Assembly: GCA_021770065.1 (NCBI GenBank)
Contig: JAETRR010000043.1
Location: forward strand, 1-51,555
Length of the DNA: 51,555 nucleotides
Source of the DNA: Lachnoclostridium sp.
Lineage (GTDB): Bacteria; Bacillota; Clostridia; Lachnospirales; Lachnospiraceae
Reading direction: 5' to 3'
Positions 43,993 to 51,555 of this stretch are shown here, piece by piece. A model generated the notes under the pieces. The model was not told the DNA's origin. It searched no databases and saw only the letters and a list, made by a program, of their open reading frames with translations. Made by a program: the position numbers and the translations under genes. The first letter of the stretch is position 1, and each line of letters starts with the position of its first letter.

Positions 43993-44016
43993 GATATCCT
44001 GCGCCAGCAGGATATC
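43993..44016. repeat. hairpin 3, overlapping hairpin 4
   Basis: GATATCCTGC, loop GCCA, GCAGGATATC: a perfect 10-bp stem starting right after hairpin 2. Its right arm shares bases 44012-44016 with hairpin 4, so both cannot be fully formed together. Confidence 0.75.
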
Positions 44017-44044
44017 CGGGTGGAGCCCCGCTCCACCCGGATAT
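44012..44044. repeat. hairpin 4: perfect 15-bp stem
   Basis: ATATCCGGGTGGAGC, loop CCC, GCTCCACCCGGATAT. It starts 22 bases past the stop codon of the membrane protein gene at 44067 and could serve as its terminator, though there is no T-run. Confidence 0.8.
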
Positions 44045-44066
44045 GCCCGTCCCTCTGATTCTTATA

Positions 44067-45533
44067 TCACTCCTCCACCCCAAACAATTCTTCCATCGTA
44101 TACACCCGTACCTCCGTCTTATCCTCCACATTCCGGTAAGCCGGCCACATAATTCTTACCGTGCAGTACCCCAGCACCACAGCCATCCACAGGCAGACCG
44201 CATATCCCGAAATTTTAACTGCCCGGGCGCCTCTGCTTCGCCAGCCGGATGCCAGCCGCCGCCCCCAAAATCCGATTCCTCTCGTCACATAATACATAAA
44301 AGGCACCAGCATAGGCATGCTATAGCGTCCCTGGGGCTGATAATCATTGGAATACGAATACCAGATATTCATAACATTCGGAAGCAGTACTGCCATCACA
44401 AGCCCTGCATGAAACATAACTTGGGACACATCCGCAGTCTTCCTCTTCTCTTCTGCACTTTCTCTGTTCTTCGCTGCATATCTCCTTCCAAGCGCCTGGG
44501 CGCATTCCCCGAGAATCCCTGTCCCCCCTGCCAGAAACAACAATCCATACCCTGCGAAAATCCAGGCCCTGTGAGCCTCTGTAAGAGGCGCCAGTACACC
44601 CACAAAACTTTTAAACACCAGGAGAACCCAATTCGAACGGAACAGCATATCCGTCATGGAAATTCCCATATTAATACAGTTCCGTCTTCCGGAAGGTTTA
44701 AACATGTCCAGCGCATACTGCTCCGCGCACTCTTCCTGTGTCCGCAGGCCCAGAAAGTCCCCGTCATACAAAATATAATTCCGAACGAACCACCAGCCTG
44801 ACAGAACCAGAACAATTCCGCAGATAAAAAGGCCTTTTCTCCAGAATTCCCCTCTGCACGGTTCGCCTTTCCCGGCACGTTTCAGAAAGAATCCCGAAAA
44901 AATCAGAAAGGCGGTAAGCAGGAATCCGTATGCATTGTAATAAGAGAGTACGCAAATCGAAAGGCTGACTCCCAGCCAGGCACAAGTCCGTACTGAAAAA
45001 GCATCTCTCATGCCCTTCAGCAGATAATACAGAATCATGGCCGAAGCTGCCAGCGCCATGGAATCGCAATTTAAATAGGCAAATAAAAAACCGGACTGGG
45101 GCAGGCAGACATTCAGCAGTAAAAACATCCATCGCAGGCTTTTCTTTTCAAACAGCATGTCCCCCAGAGCACGGACATACCAGAAAAAGACTGCGCCGCT
45201 GAGCACACTGACCAGGCGTCCGGCGAACAGCAGCGCAAACGCATCCCTGGTAAAAATCATGGCAGTACGTATAAACAATGCCTCAAGCATCTGTGGCAGA
45301 ATCGGCCGGAAAGCATAGGTAAACCCCCAGGTATAGTCCATGATTTCTTTTTGATCCCCCGTCGGCAGCTTTCCGTACTTTAATATGAACTGCACAATCT
45401 GCAGACGCATATTTTCATCCGGTCCCTCATTTAAAGGCAGAATAAAAGCCCAGAAAAGCCATGTGCCGAACACAAAAACAAATAAGAACATTTCTGCATA
45501 TATATCTTTAGAAAACCTTTTCACACGCATCAT
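44067..45533 (-). CDS. multipass membrane protein, GT-C/DUF2142-like
   Basis: A 488-residue protein with about ten membrane helices. Between helix 1 and 2 is an acidic motif (LNEGPDENMR) at the outer face, like the catalytic Asp-Glu loop of GT-C glycosyltransferases and DUF2142 proteins (PDEP-type). The GWWFVRNYILYDGDFLGL motif is also typical of this group. It probably handles polyprenyl-phosphate sugars at the envelope. Two ATGs (45533, 45530) sit immediately after CGGGAG, so a GTG three codons later (45524) may be used. Single-gene unit with its own promoter. Confidence 0.7.
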   Translation of the reverse strand: MMRVKRFSKDIYAEMFLFVFVFGTWLFWAFILPLNEGPDENMRLQIVQFILKYGKLPTGDQKEIMDYTWGFTYAFRPILPQMLEALFIRTAMIFTRDAFALLFAGRLVSVLSGAVFFWYVRALGDMLFEKKSLRWMFLLLNVCLPQSGFLFAYLNCDSMALAASAMILYYLLKGMRDAFSVRTCAWLGVSLSICVLSYYNAYGFLLTAFLIFSGFFLKRAGKGEPCRGEFWRKGLFICGIVLVLSGWWFVRNYILYDGDFLGLRTQEECAEQYALDMFKPSGRRNCINMGISMTDMLFRSNWVLLVFKSFVGVLAPLTEAHRAWIFAGYGLLFLAGGTGILGECAQALGRRYAAKNRESAEEKRKTADVSQVMFHAGLVMAVLLPNVMNIWYSYSNDYQPQGRYSMPMLVPFMYYVTRGIGFWGRRLASGWRSRGARAVKISGYAVCLWMAVVLGYCTVRIMWPAYRNVEDKTEVRVYTMEELFGVEE

Positions 45534-45557
45534 CTCCCGGGAATTTAAGATGCTGCG

Positions 45558-45586
45558 ATTATAACAATTTTTGGGAGAAATTACAA
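45558..45586 (-). promoter_or_regulatory. sigma-A promoter of the GT-C-like gene
   Basis: TTGTAA (45581-45586), 17-base spacer, TATAAT (45558-45563) with TGT before it, 25 bases from the start codon. Confidence 0.75.
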
Positions 45587-45661
45587 GTCAGCTTTTCTTT
45601 CAAATTCTTTTGACATGAGCTCTGTCTGTATTATGCAGCATCCCATTGAGCTTGAACTTTC

Positions 45662-45793
45662 CTAGTTTATTATATACTTCGTACCTCTTCCTCTGCCTTC
45701 AGCTTTTATGATGCCCTTTTGTCCCATATCTTTCAATGACGGTTTTCCCAAAATATTTTCATCGTTTACATCAATTATTTGCATATCATGCAT
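45662..45793 (-). CDS. 43-residue protein downstream of AbiEi
   Basis: A small open frame starting MHDMQIIDVNDENILGKPSL, with GGGAGAGG four bases before its ATG and only 11 bases after the AbiEi stop, so translational coupling is likely. It ends KGIIKAEGRGRGTKYIIN, which looks like the wing of a winged-helix domain such as those ending Fic or DUF4062-like proteins. It is either a true third gene of the operon or the tail of a deleted gene. No similarity to the AbiEii nucleotidyltransferase is visible. Confidence 0.5.
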   Translation of the reverse strand: MHDMQIIDVNDENILGKPSLKDMGQKGIIKAEGRGRGTKYIIN

Positions 45794-45804
45794 AAATCCT
45801 CTCC

Positions 45805-46392
45805 CTATGGCAGACTCTTTAACTTAAACAGTTCCGCATATTTTAGCATTCGCTTATATTGTTCTTCTTTTTGTTTTATAGAATCCAATACTTCTACTAC
45901 AAACGGATTATCTGAGTCTTCCGTATCCAAACGAATCATGTCACATATGCTGCGTTCTTTAGCATAAATTCTATAACTGCCAACCTCTCTTTGAACTCTC
46001 TTTATGCCAATGTTAAAATAATTGCCTGAAAAATAGTGTCGTTTTATTGGAAAGTTCATTTTCATTGTGCTGCGATCCGTACGTTCCGTAGCTACTGTTA
46101 AAATTTCTGGTTCCGTTTTTCCAACCCCCTGATAATAGCATGCACTTTCCATAGATATAACTGCCCGGGGATTACTTAGACATACTTCAATGCATTTATA
46201 ATCGTTCGGTTTATGATACCCGCTTCTTAACAGCCAATAATAGCCGTGACACACCTTCTCCAAATAATTTTCATCTATCAAAAGTGCAATCTGCCTGTTT
46301 GTAAATCCCTCTTCCAATAATGTCTGAGTACTGATATACCCTTTTGTCTTTTTATATAGATTGTCCAGCTTGTTATACGTAATGCTTCTCAT
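45805..46392 (-). CDS. AbiEi-type antitoxin/transcriptional regulator
   Basis: A 195-residue protein of the type IV AbiEi antitoxin group. The N-terminal winged helix (MRSITYNKLDNLYKKTKGYI, then LLEEGFTNRQIALLIDENYL and VCHGYYWL) is followed by the C-terminal domain with AVISMESACYYQGV and IYAKERSICDMIRL, typical of the family. AbiEi usually represses its own operon and neutralises the AbiEii nucleotidyltransferase, but no such toxin is present. Start ATG at 46392 after GGAG. It follows the ParB-like gene by 23 bases. Confidence 0.85.
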   Translation of the reverse strand: MRSITYNKLDNLYKKTKGYISTQTLLEEGFTNRQIALLIDENYLEKVCHGYYWLLRSGYHKPNDYKCIEVCLSNPRAVISMESACYYQGVGKTEPEILTVATERTDRSTMKMNFPIKRHYFSGNYFNIGIKRVQREVGSYRIYAKERSICDMIRLDTEDSDNPFVVEVLDSIKQKEEQYKRMLKYAELFKLKSLP

Positions 46393-46415
46393 CTTTTCTC
46401 CATTTATCACACTAA

Positions 46416-47135
46416 TTATATATCACATTGCAGGCGCTCTCTCATATGTTTTTCTACATTTCTATAACCCTCACAGAATTCTTTTCCGGTTATGTAATCA
46501 ATTCCATCTACACAAATAAACTGCGGCCCGTTTTTCGTGTCTGCCTTCAGAATATCTCCAGGAACTACCGGATTTCTTAAAGTATAATTCCAAATATAAC
46601 TTTTATTGCTTTTTATTCTCCAGGTGTCGTTATTCCGTAATATATGCCGCCCTCTTACAGTCTTTTTAAGAGGTTGTCCGATGAATGCTTCATAGATGTC
46701 CGGACGAATTCCATACTTACACGCGAGAATATACGAAATATAGCCATCTCTCAAATACCCTTGTTCGTCCACAACAATGCTATGGGCCAATGTGTGTGAT
46801 TTTTGATAGTATCTTTCATAATACTTTAGCTTTGCAGCAGACGGCTTCTGCATATTGTCTAATTTTATCTGCTCCATTGGACACGCATCTGTCCGATGTA
46901 TAATAGATACATAAGCTAATTTGCCTTTCAGCCAGTCCGCATCTCTTAATGCCCTGCATGCAATAAATACTGCATGATCTCTGTCTCTGCTTTTTATGGG
47001 TGTGTATACATTTCGAATACCTGTATATTTTATTCCGAAATTCAACAAGAATTCATCTATCTTTCGAATCAAAGCTTCATTTTTATCAAATTCTCTTTCT
47101 TCCATATTTAAATATATTGTTATCCCTTCATTCAT
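46416..47135 (-). CDS. unrecognised protein with ParB/Srx-like motif, first gene of the AbiEi operon
   Basis: A 239-residue basic protein. I do not recognise the family. The middle reads KPSAAKLKYYERYYQKSHTL then IVVDEQGYLRDGYISYILAC, which follows the ParB/sulfiredoxin pattern (preferred value, then D-G-xx-R-like loop) although the usual DGHHR is DGYIS. The C-terminal part (VVPGDILKADTKNGPQFICV) looks like a small beta barrel. Start ATG at 47135 after GGAG; strong promoter with repeat operators just upstream. Low GC fits an acquired operon. It may be the effector that AbiEi controls. Confidence 0.7.
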   Translation of the reverse strand: MNEGITIYLNMEEREFDKNEALIRKIDEFLLNFGIKYTGIRNVYTPIKSRDRDHAVFIACRALRDADWLKGKLAYVSIIHRTDACPMEQIKLDNMQKPSAAKLKYYERYYQKSHTLAHSIVVDEQGYLRDGYISYILACKYGIRPDIYEAFIGQPLKKTVRGRHILRNNDTWRIKSNKSYIWNYTLRNPVVPGDILKADTKNGPQFICVDGIDYITGKEFCEGYRNVEKHMRERLQCDI

Positions 47136-47164
47136 GCAAATTCTCCTATTCCCTCCCTGATTTG

Positions 47165-47206
47165 GCATTTTTTATTACACATAATATAGCATTTTTTATT
47201 ACACAT
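47165..47206. repeat. two 18-bp direct repeats in the AbiEi operon promoter
   Basis: ATGTGTAATAAAAAATGC (minus strand) occurs perfectly at 47189-47206 and 47165-47182, 24 bp apart. The first copy fills the spacer between minus-35 and minus-10; the second covers the start point. Operator use is inferred. Confidence 0.8.
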
Positions 47207-47211
47207 GTCAA
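47183..47211 (-). promoter_or_regulatory. strong promoter of the AbiEi operon
   Basis: Perfect TTGACA (47206-47211), 17-base spacer, TATATT (47183-47188) with an extended TGC. Confidence 0.8.
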
Positions 47212-47350
47212 CCGTCAAATAAAATTTTCAATTCATACGCATATTTTTCTGCCACTTCTTTTGGTTCTTCAGTATAGACAAATCTGGATATGATTTAAAA
47301 TATTTCGATTGTATGGTAGTATAGAGATACAAAAAGGGAAGGGAAAGCAG

Positions 47351-47897
47351 GTGGAAAGTTTGACAGTGACGAAACAGATAGAGCAGAAACATCAGGAAGA
47401 TTTACAGAGGCTAAGAGGTTTTCGCCTGCCTGATGATGATTTCCTCACAAAGTGTTTTGAGGGAGATACGACAAGCATAGAACTGGTATTGCGGATTGTA
47501 CTGGAAAAGCCGGATTTTTAAGGTGATGGACGTCCGTACCCGGGTATTTGCGGAGAACCTGCTGAACCGTTCAGTGAGGCTGGATATTCTGGCTGCAGAC
47601 AGCACAGGGGCAAAACTGAACGTGGAGGTACAGCGCTCCGACAAAGGATCCGGGAGAAAAAGAGCCAGGTACAACAGCAGCATGATGGACGCAAACCTTT
47701 TGAAGAAAGGCGAAGACTTCGACAAGCTGCCAGAAACATGGGTAATCTTTATCACAGAGAATGACGTAATGGGAAAAGGGCTGCCGCTCTATCCGATTGA
47801 GAGGTGCTTTTTAGGAACCGGGGAAAGATTTGAGGACGGTTCGCACATACTGTATGTAAATGGCGCTTACCGTGGAAACCGTAGGCCGGGAATCTAA
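47351..47897 (+). pseudogene. Rpn/PD-(D/E)XK nuclease-family pseudogene
   Basis: The first part (GTG at 47351; SLTVTKQIEQKHQEDLQRLR, then LPDDDFLTKCFEGD) and the second part (VMDVRTRVFAENL, RSVRLDILA, NVEVQRSDKGSGRKRARYNS, WVIFITENDVMGKGLPLYPI) are in adjacent frames. Removing one T from the T5 run at 47515-47519 joins them. This family (Rpn recombination-promoting nuclease, also called PD-(D/E)XK transposase) normally continues for over 100 residues more; here it stops at 47897 after YVNGAYRGN. So it carries a frameshift and a 3-prime truncation. Confidence 0.8.
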
Positions 47898-48128
47898 AAA
47901 CAGGTTCCTGGTCTTATTTTTTTGCCCTGAAATGTAAATTTTCTGTGAACTTGATTAAAAAGTCCTTTACAAAACGTCTCTGGGGAAGTCTGCCTATTTT
48001 TATGCTGTCTTGTGGCAAAGCGAGATATTGGGAGTGGTCGTGACGGTAACTACGGCGGATTTTATGCGGGCTTATACCGCCATGAATAATTCGGGCTAAG
48101 TTATTTATGATAGTCATATCTCTATTTT

Positions 48129-48314
48129 TTACACTACCAAATCACGAATATGGGAATCTACATAATCATACACAATGACTTCTGTTTTTCCATCATAATC
48201 ACGATTTAATCTTCCTATATACTGCTCAAGCCTGCCCGAAAAGGCTTCATCCCGCTGCAGCAATTCATTGGAAAACTCGTTCATCTCCAACTCTTCGCCT
48301 TTTTTGCGATTCAT
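48129..48314 (-). pseudogene. fragment of a DEAD/DEAH helicase C-terminus
   Basis: About 45 residues (LQRDEAFSGRLEQYIGRLNR, then GKTEVIVYDYVDSHI) match the motif VI region of SF2 helicases of restriction/defence type (QYxGRLxR, then YDYVD). The fragment begins at a junction with the ATPase fragment and stops soon after DSHI, where intact proteins continue. It cannot be functional. Confidence 0.75.
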
Positions 48315-48541
48315 CCTTTTTCAGGGAAAAGCCGTATTGATATGTCTTTCCCGTATCCTCTGAATTGTCAACATAAAATACTTCAAAGGTGGTCTCTTCG
48401 CCACCGGATTTAAAGGACTCGTTTGTCATTCGCCGCTTCTGCCACATGGTCTTCATGTTCTGTTATTTTTGTTGCTGTTAAATCTAAAGATGCCTCATCA
48501 CGAAAGGATTTAAGGTTTTTAAAATTAAATTGAATCAACAT
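48265..48541 (-). pseudogene. fragment of an AAA15-type ATPase N-terminus
   Basis: From ATG 48541 (after GGAG) the frame encodes MLIQFNFKNLKSFRDEASLD and LTATKITEHEDHV, the start of AAA15/OLD-like defence ATPases, and ends at 48410. A second piece in another frame, ESFKSGGEETTFEVFYVDNS then GKTYQYGFSLKKDE, is the segment that comes later in such proteins. The Walker A part between them is missing, and the sequence then runs into the helicase fragment. At least two deletions are needed to explain it. Confidence 0.8.
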
Positions 48542-49320
48542 AGCAATCTCCTATTTACAGGTTCACATCTATAATTTGGTTTTCACTTATATGCATACTA
48601 TATTCTATTTTAGGAAAATATCAACATCTAATTTCATCTTTTTTGCATTTATTTGCTCGTTTTTCAATATATATCTGTTTTTTATTGATTTATAGAGATT
48701 TCTCTGTATAAAATGCGTCTCTCTCAAAAGTTAACAGTTTCTTTTTCTCATCAGCCTTATATTTTTCCACACGCTTCACCCATCAATGTAGAGTATCCAT
48801 ATTTTATTACACTTGTCGAGCAAGTATAGCCAAACCTTGTTTTCAACATTTTAATACAAAAAATCCACCTTCAGCTTTCTCATACTGAAAGAGGATTAAG
48901 ATTGTCTATATACTTTCACACCCCGATCAATACATCAAACGACCCGACTACATTTAACCGCCCATACCCCCCGTTGATGGAAAATAGTTGCTAAGTTGTT
49001 TGTGACCGGCTAACCCCCATACCGTATTTTGCGGTATTATCCACACTGAAGTTCCACTCTATCTCAACCCGCCTGTCCTTATCTTAATCTCCTTTAACTG
49101 TTTTTCTGAAAAAGAGTCTATCGGGCAAATTTAAGAAAAGTATTAGGAAAATTTGATTTCAATGGCCAGGAGGGCTTTTCTTTCTTGAAGGTTTGTGTTA
49201 TGATAATGAGCAAAAGTCTGTTATCCATAGCAGGCAGGCCCTTTTTAAGGGGATTGCCGAATGGGAAGTGAGCCTTTTATTATGTTTAGGGGAAATGTTA
49301 AGGAAAAGGAGTAATGTGAA
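48542..49320. other. non-coding stretch upstream of the chemotaxis gene
   Basis: No supported gene over about 780 bases. The left part is AT-rich. Near 48920-48992 the minus strand has a 24-codon open fragment ending NVVGSFDVLIGV, unrecognised and without a start, probably a remnant. A small hairpin ATACCG/CGGTAT lies at 49019-49037. No c-di-GMP riboswitch core was found before the chemotaxis gene. Confidence 0.5.
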
Positions 49321-51345
49321 ATGGGAACGAAACTGTCAGACTCCCGCATTAGTCGAAATACGAAGAAAAGTCTTAACGGAAGGATTTTGAGGAACACCAC
49401 ACTCAACATTTTGATTTTGGTGGCTGTATGTTGTGTGATTATGGCGCTTTCCATGCACTCGCTGGCAAACAGTATTTTACTGGACAGCCTGCAGCCAATG
49501 GCCAGACAGTCAGCTAAGACAGTGGAGGCAAATATTCGCATGCTGGCGGAGCGCATGATGATGCTCGCCGGCGATTCGAGAATGAACATCGTTGATATAG
49601 GAGGAAACGCAGCGGAATCCGGGCATGATGGGAAGACAGCAGCGGACGGATGGGAGGCTGTTTTGACAGAAGCAGCCGAGATTTACGAATTTTATACGAT
49701 TGCCCTCTATGACTTAAGCGGCAGACTGGTCCAGGGAATAGACGGCGCGCCGGAAAGTCTGGATGACGGCTTTTTTACAATGCTTAAGGAAACCGATAAT
49801 CTGACGACCTATAACAGTACCATTTTTCAGGATAAACTGGGCATCACTATGGGGATGCCGGTAAAGGAAAACGGCGAAACCGCTTTTTATTTGGTAGGCG
49901 TCTATAAATACGATATGCTGAATGATGTACTAAGCAGTATAAACATAGGAAAAAACGGTATGGCTTATATGGTTAACCGTGAAGGAATTGTCACAGGCCA
50001 TCCGGATCAGTCAAAGGTTCAAGCCAAAAGTACGCTGCTGCAGCTTGGCGGTGGAAATGAGGAAGCGATCAAAAGCGTGACCACAGGGGAGACCGGTTCA
50101 ACAGAATTTGACATAGACGGACAGCAGATGCTGGTGGCTTTTTCACCCATTCATGGCACACAGTGGGCTTTGGTTATCCAGGTGCCAAAGTCGGATTACA
50201 ATAATCTGATAAACGGGGCAATGATAGTTGCAGGAATATGTACGCTGGCGGTGCTCTTTATATCCATTCTGGTGATTCTGCGGATGGCCCGGTCAATATC
50301 CAAACCGGTGAAGAATGTGACAAACCGAATGCTCGGCCTTTCCGATGGGGATCTGCATACTGAGGTGGCGCATATCAGGTCAGGGGATGAGCTTGAGATT
50401 ATGACCAGAACATTGGCAGATACGGTAGGAAACGTTAACCGGTACATATCAGATATCCATCAGGTATTAAGCGGTGTTGCGGACGGCAACCTGCAGATTG
50501 AGCCTCAGGTTCAGTATAAAGGTGATTTCACGCTGATTCGCAACAGCCTCGTCACGATTCTTGCGTCCATGAATAAGACGATATCGGGATTTCGGGCGGC
50601 TGCGGCCCGCCTTGCCCAAATGGCAGAAGAACTGAGCGGACAGTCAGGGCAGCTTCATCAGGCATCTTTAGAGCAAAATCAGGCGACCGAGGTACTGGTT
50701 GATGAAGTGACCCATGTCAAGGAACAGCTTGCCGGCGTAATTAAGAGCAGTGACCAGACGCATACTATGACAAGTAAAATCACCAGAAAGGTGCAGGAAG
50801 CGAATACGCAGATGGACGCCCTTTCTAACGCAATGAGCAATATCAGCTCCAACGCCCAGGAAATTACCAGTATAGCCAAAGCCATTGATAATATTGCATT
50901 CCAGACCAATATTCTGGCGCTGAACGCATCTGTGGAGGCAGCGCGGGCCGGAAGCGCGGGCCGCGGATTTGCCATTGTGGCCGAGGAGGTGAAGGAGCTG
51001 GCAGGCAAAAGCGCCCAGGCAGCTCAAAACGCGATGGCTATCGTAACAAATACCAAGGCTGTTATCCAGGAAGGCGTGGAACTGAACGCCAGTACGGCGG
51101 AATCTCTGCAGGCCATTTACGGTGTTTCCACTGAAATCAGTGAAATATCAGACCAGTTGGTAGCGGCAGTACAGGGGCAGGAGAATGCACTGATTAGCAT
51201 GGAAGAGAGGATTGCGACAATTTCATCCATCGCCGACAGGAATTTGCAAAGTGCCGTTGGAACAAGCCAGTCCAGCGTGCTTTTGGCAAAGGAATCCGAA
51301 GAGCTTCAGGTGCAGGTAAAGAAATTTGCTTTGAAGGAGGAATAA
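49321..51345 (+). CDS. methyl-accepting chemotaxis protein with dCache sensor
   Basis: A 674-residue receptor. N-terminal membrane helix at about 24-48 (TLNILILVAVCCVIMALSMH), an extracellular dCache/PDC sensor (KNGMAYMVNREGIVTGHPDQ), a second helix at about 300-320, a HAMP domain starting RMARSISKPVKNV, and the signalling coiled coil with its hairpin tip (DNIAFQTNILALNASVEAAR, AGRGFAIVAEEVKELAGKSA). It signals to CheA/CheW. Start ATG at 49321 after AAAGGAG. It probably forms an operon with the lipoprotein gene two bases downstream. The ligand is unknown. Confidence 0.94.
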   Translation: MGTKLSDSRISRNTKKSLNGRILRNTTLNILILVAVCCVIMALSMHSLANSILLDSLQPMARQSAKTVEANIRMLAERMMMLAGDSRMNIVDIGGNAAESGHDGKTAADGWEAVLTEAAEIYEFYTIALYDLSGRLVQGIDGAPESLDDGFFTMLKETDNLTTYNSTIFQDKLGITMGMPVKENGETAFYLVGVYKYDMLNDVLSSINIGKNGMAYMVNREGIVTGHPDQSKVQAKSTLLQLGGGNEEAIKSVTTGETGSTEFDIDGQQMLVAFSPIHGTQWALVIQVPKSDYNNLINGAMIVAGICTLAVLFISILVILRMARSISKPVKNVTNRMLGLSDGDLHTEVAHIRSGDELEIMTRTLADTVGNVNRYISDIHQVLSGVADGNLQIEPQVQYKGDFTLIRNSLVTILASMNKTISGFRAAAARLAQMAEELSGQSGQLHQASLEQNQATEVLVDEVTHVKEQLAGVIKSSDQTHTMTSKITRKVQEANTQMDALSNAMSNISSNAQEITSIAKAIDNIAFQTNILALNASVEAARAGSAGRGFAIVAEEVKELAGKSAQAAQNAMAIVTNTKAVIQEGVELNASTAESLQAIYGVSTEISEISDQLVAAVQGQENALISMEERIATISSIADRNLQSAVGTSQSSVLLAKESEELQVQVKKFALKEE

Positions 51346-51347
51346 CA

Positions 51348-51555
51348 TTGAAGAAGATAAGAGAAATGATGAGACAGATGTTTGGCATAACGTTGATTTT
51401 TTCAGTTATGCTGCTTACAGGCTGCGGCGGGCAGACAGTTCTTCAGGATGGTTATTATACTGCTCAGGCTTCCGAGTTCAGCCACGGCTGGAAAGAATAT
51501 ATTACGATTATGGTCAAGGGCGGAAATATTGTTTCGGTGGAATATAATGCGGAAA
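51348..51555 (+). CDS. FMN-binding-domain-like lipoprotein, partial
   Basis: The gene runs off the window. TTG at 51348 lies seven bases after AAGGAGG, so the unusual start is well supported. It encodes a lipoprotein signal (FSVMLLTGC) followed by DGYYTAQASEFSHGWKEYIT, the start typical of FMN-binding domains (PF04205-like) in exported electron-transfer or sensing proteins. It follows the chemotaxis receptor by two bases, so it may be a periplasmic-side partner for that receptor. Confidence 0.75.
   Translation, partial: MKKIREMMRQMFGITLIFSVMLLTGCGGQTVLQDGYYTAQASEFSHGWKEYITIMVKGGNIVSVEYNAE

Noticed and set aside
43869..44801. 310-codon plus-strand frame through the hairpin array
   Set aside because: It reads through palindromes and the antisense of the GT-C-like gene, without a ribosome-binding site.
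47165..47206. CRISPR-like repeat pair
   Set aside because: Only two copies with a six-base gap, placed exactly in a promoter; no cas genes.
47914..48117. 67-residue minus-strand frame between the Rpn and helicase remnants
   Set aside because: No ribosome-binding site, no recognisable family; it may be decayed coding sequence but cannot be supported as a gene.
48925..48992. Minus-strand 24-codon fragment ending NVVGSFDVLIGV
   Set aside because: Looks protein-like but has no start and is too short to assign; left as a possible remnant only.
49080..49320. Possible c-di-GMP riboswitch before the chemotaxis gene
   Set aside because: A GGGCAAA string at 49122 recalls the class I core, but the ACGCAAAGC half and the tetraloop are missing.

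Overview
The window reads as a chromosomal segment of a Gram-positive Clostridia bacterium, most likely Lachnospiraceae. The grounds are strong AGGAGG-type ribosome-binding sites, moderate GC in the core genes, AddAB rather than RecBCD, the DUF6179/DUF6323 pair, Mrp and COG0523 proteins, and an orphan Rpn-type nuclease pseudogene. Almost all core genes (279 to about 45500) lie on the minus strand. No rRNA, tRNA or CRISPR array was seen.

Region by region (minus strand unless stated). 279-2973: a three-gene cluster (YgjP-like metallopeptidase, DUF4130 protein, radical SAM protein with a helix-hairpin-helix) behind two back-to-back LexA-type operators, so a probable SOS-controlled DNA repair or modification operon. 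3020-4441: DUF6179/DUF6323 pair. 4696-11734: uracil permease, Mrp, MATE exporter, TrkH/TrkA potassium uptake, DUF1653 protein. 12087-12278 (+): small unknown protein. 12345-18267: AI-2E-type exporter, Lrp regulator, then a sulfur module (YeiH exporter, siroheme sulfite reductase, polysulfide reductase-rhodanese). 18506-19482: exported protein whose signal peptide and body are in different frames, joined by an A AAA AAG slippery heptamer. 19668-20558 (+): LysR regulator. 20611-22724: two COG0523 metallochaperone GTPases, one very His-rich, behind a promoter carrying a CIRCE-like operator. 22839-34273: ABC transporter ATPase and coiled-coil permease, AddB and AddA, closely packed. 34274-35201: AT-rich non-coding island. 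35202-39346: GerMN-type lipoprotein, two glycolipid-type glycosyltransferases, VTT membrane protein. 39601-43306: Na/Pi transporter with a PhoR/PhoP-like two-component system behind a four-hexamer PhoP box. 43307-44066: non-coding, with four large hairpins. 44067-45533: multipass GT-C-like membrane protein.

45534-49320 is accessory DNA of lower GC. It holds a compact operon (unrecognised protein with a ParB-like motif, AbiEi-type antitoxin, 43-residue protein) whose strong promoter contains two copies of an 18-bp direct repeat, and then a graveyard of broken genes (Rpn-like nuclease, helicase C-terminus, AAA15-type ATPase N-terminus). The window ends on the plus strand with a methyl-accepting chemotaxis protein and the start of an FMN-binding-type lipoprotein.

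The main pattern not explained by individual genes is a dispersed leader sequence, GGATATTACGGAACTGGAAT, directly before the start codons of at least seven unrelated minus-strand genes. In three places it extends to about 75-80 bp and may include promoter elements. Other top candidates are the slippery-site gene, the CIRCE-like operator on a metallochaperone operon, and the AbiEi operon that lacks the usual AbiEii toxin.
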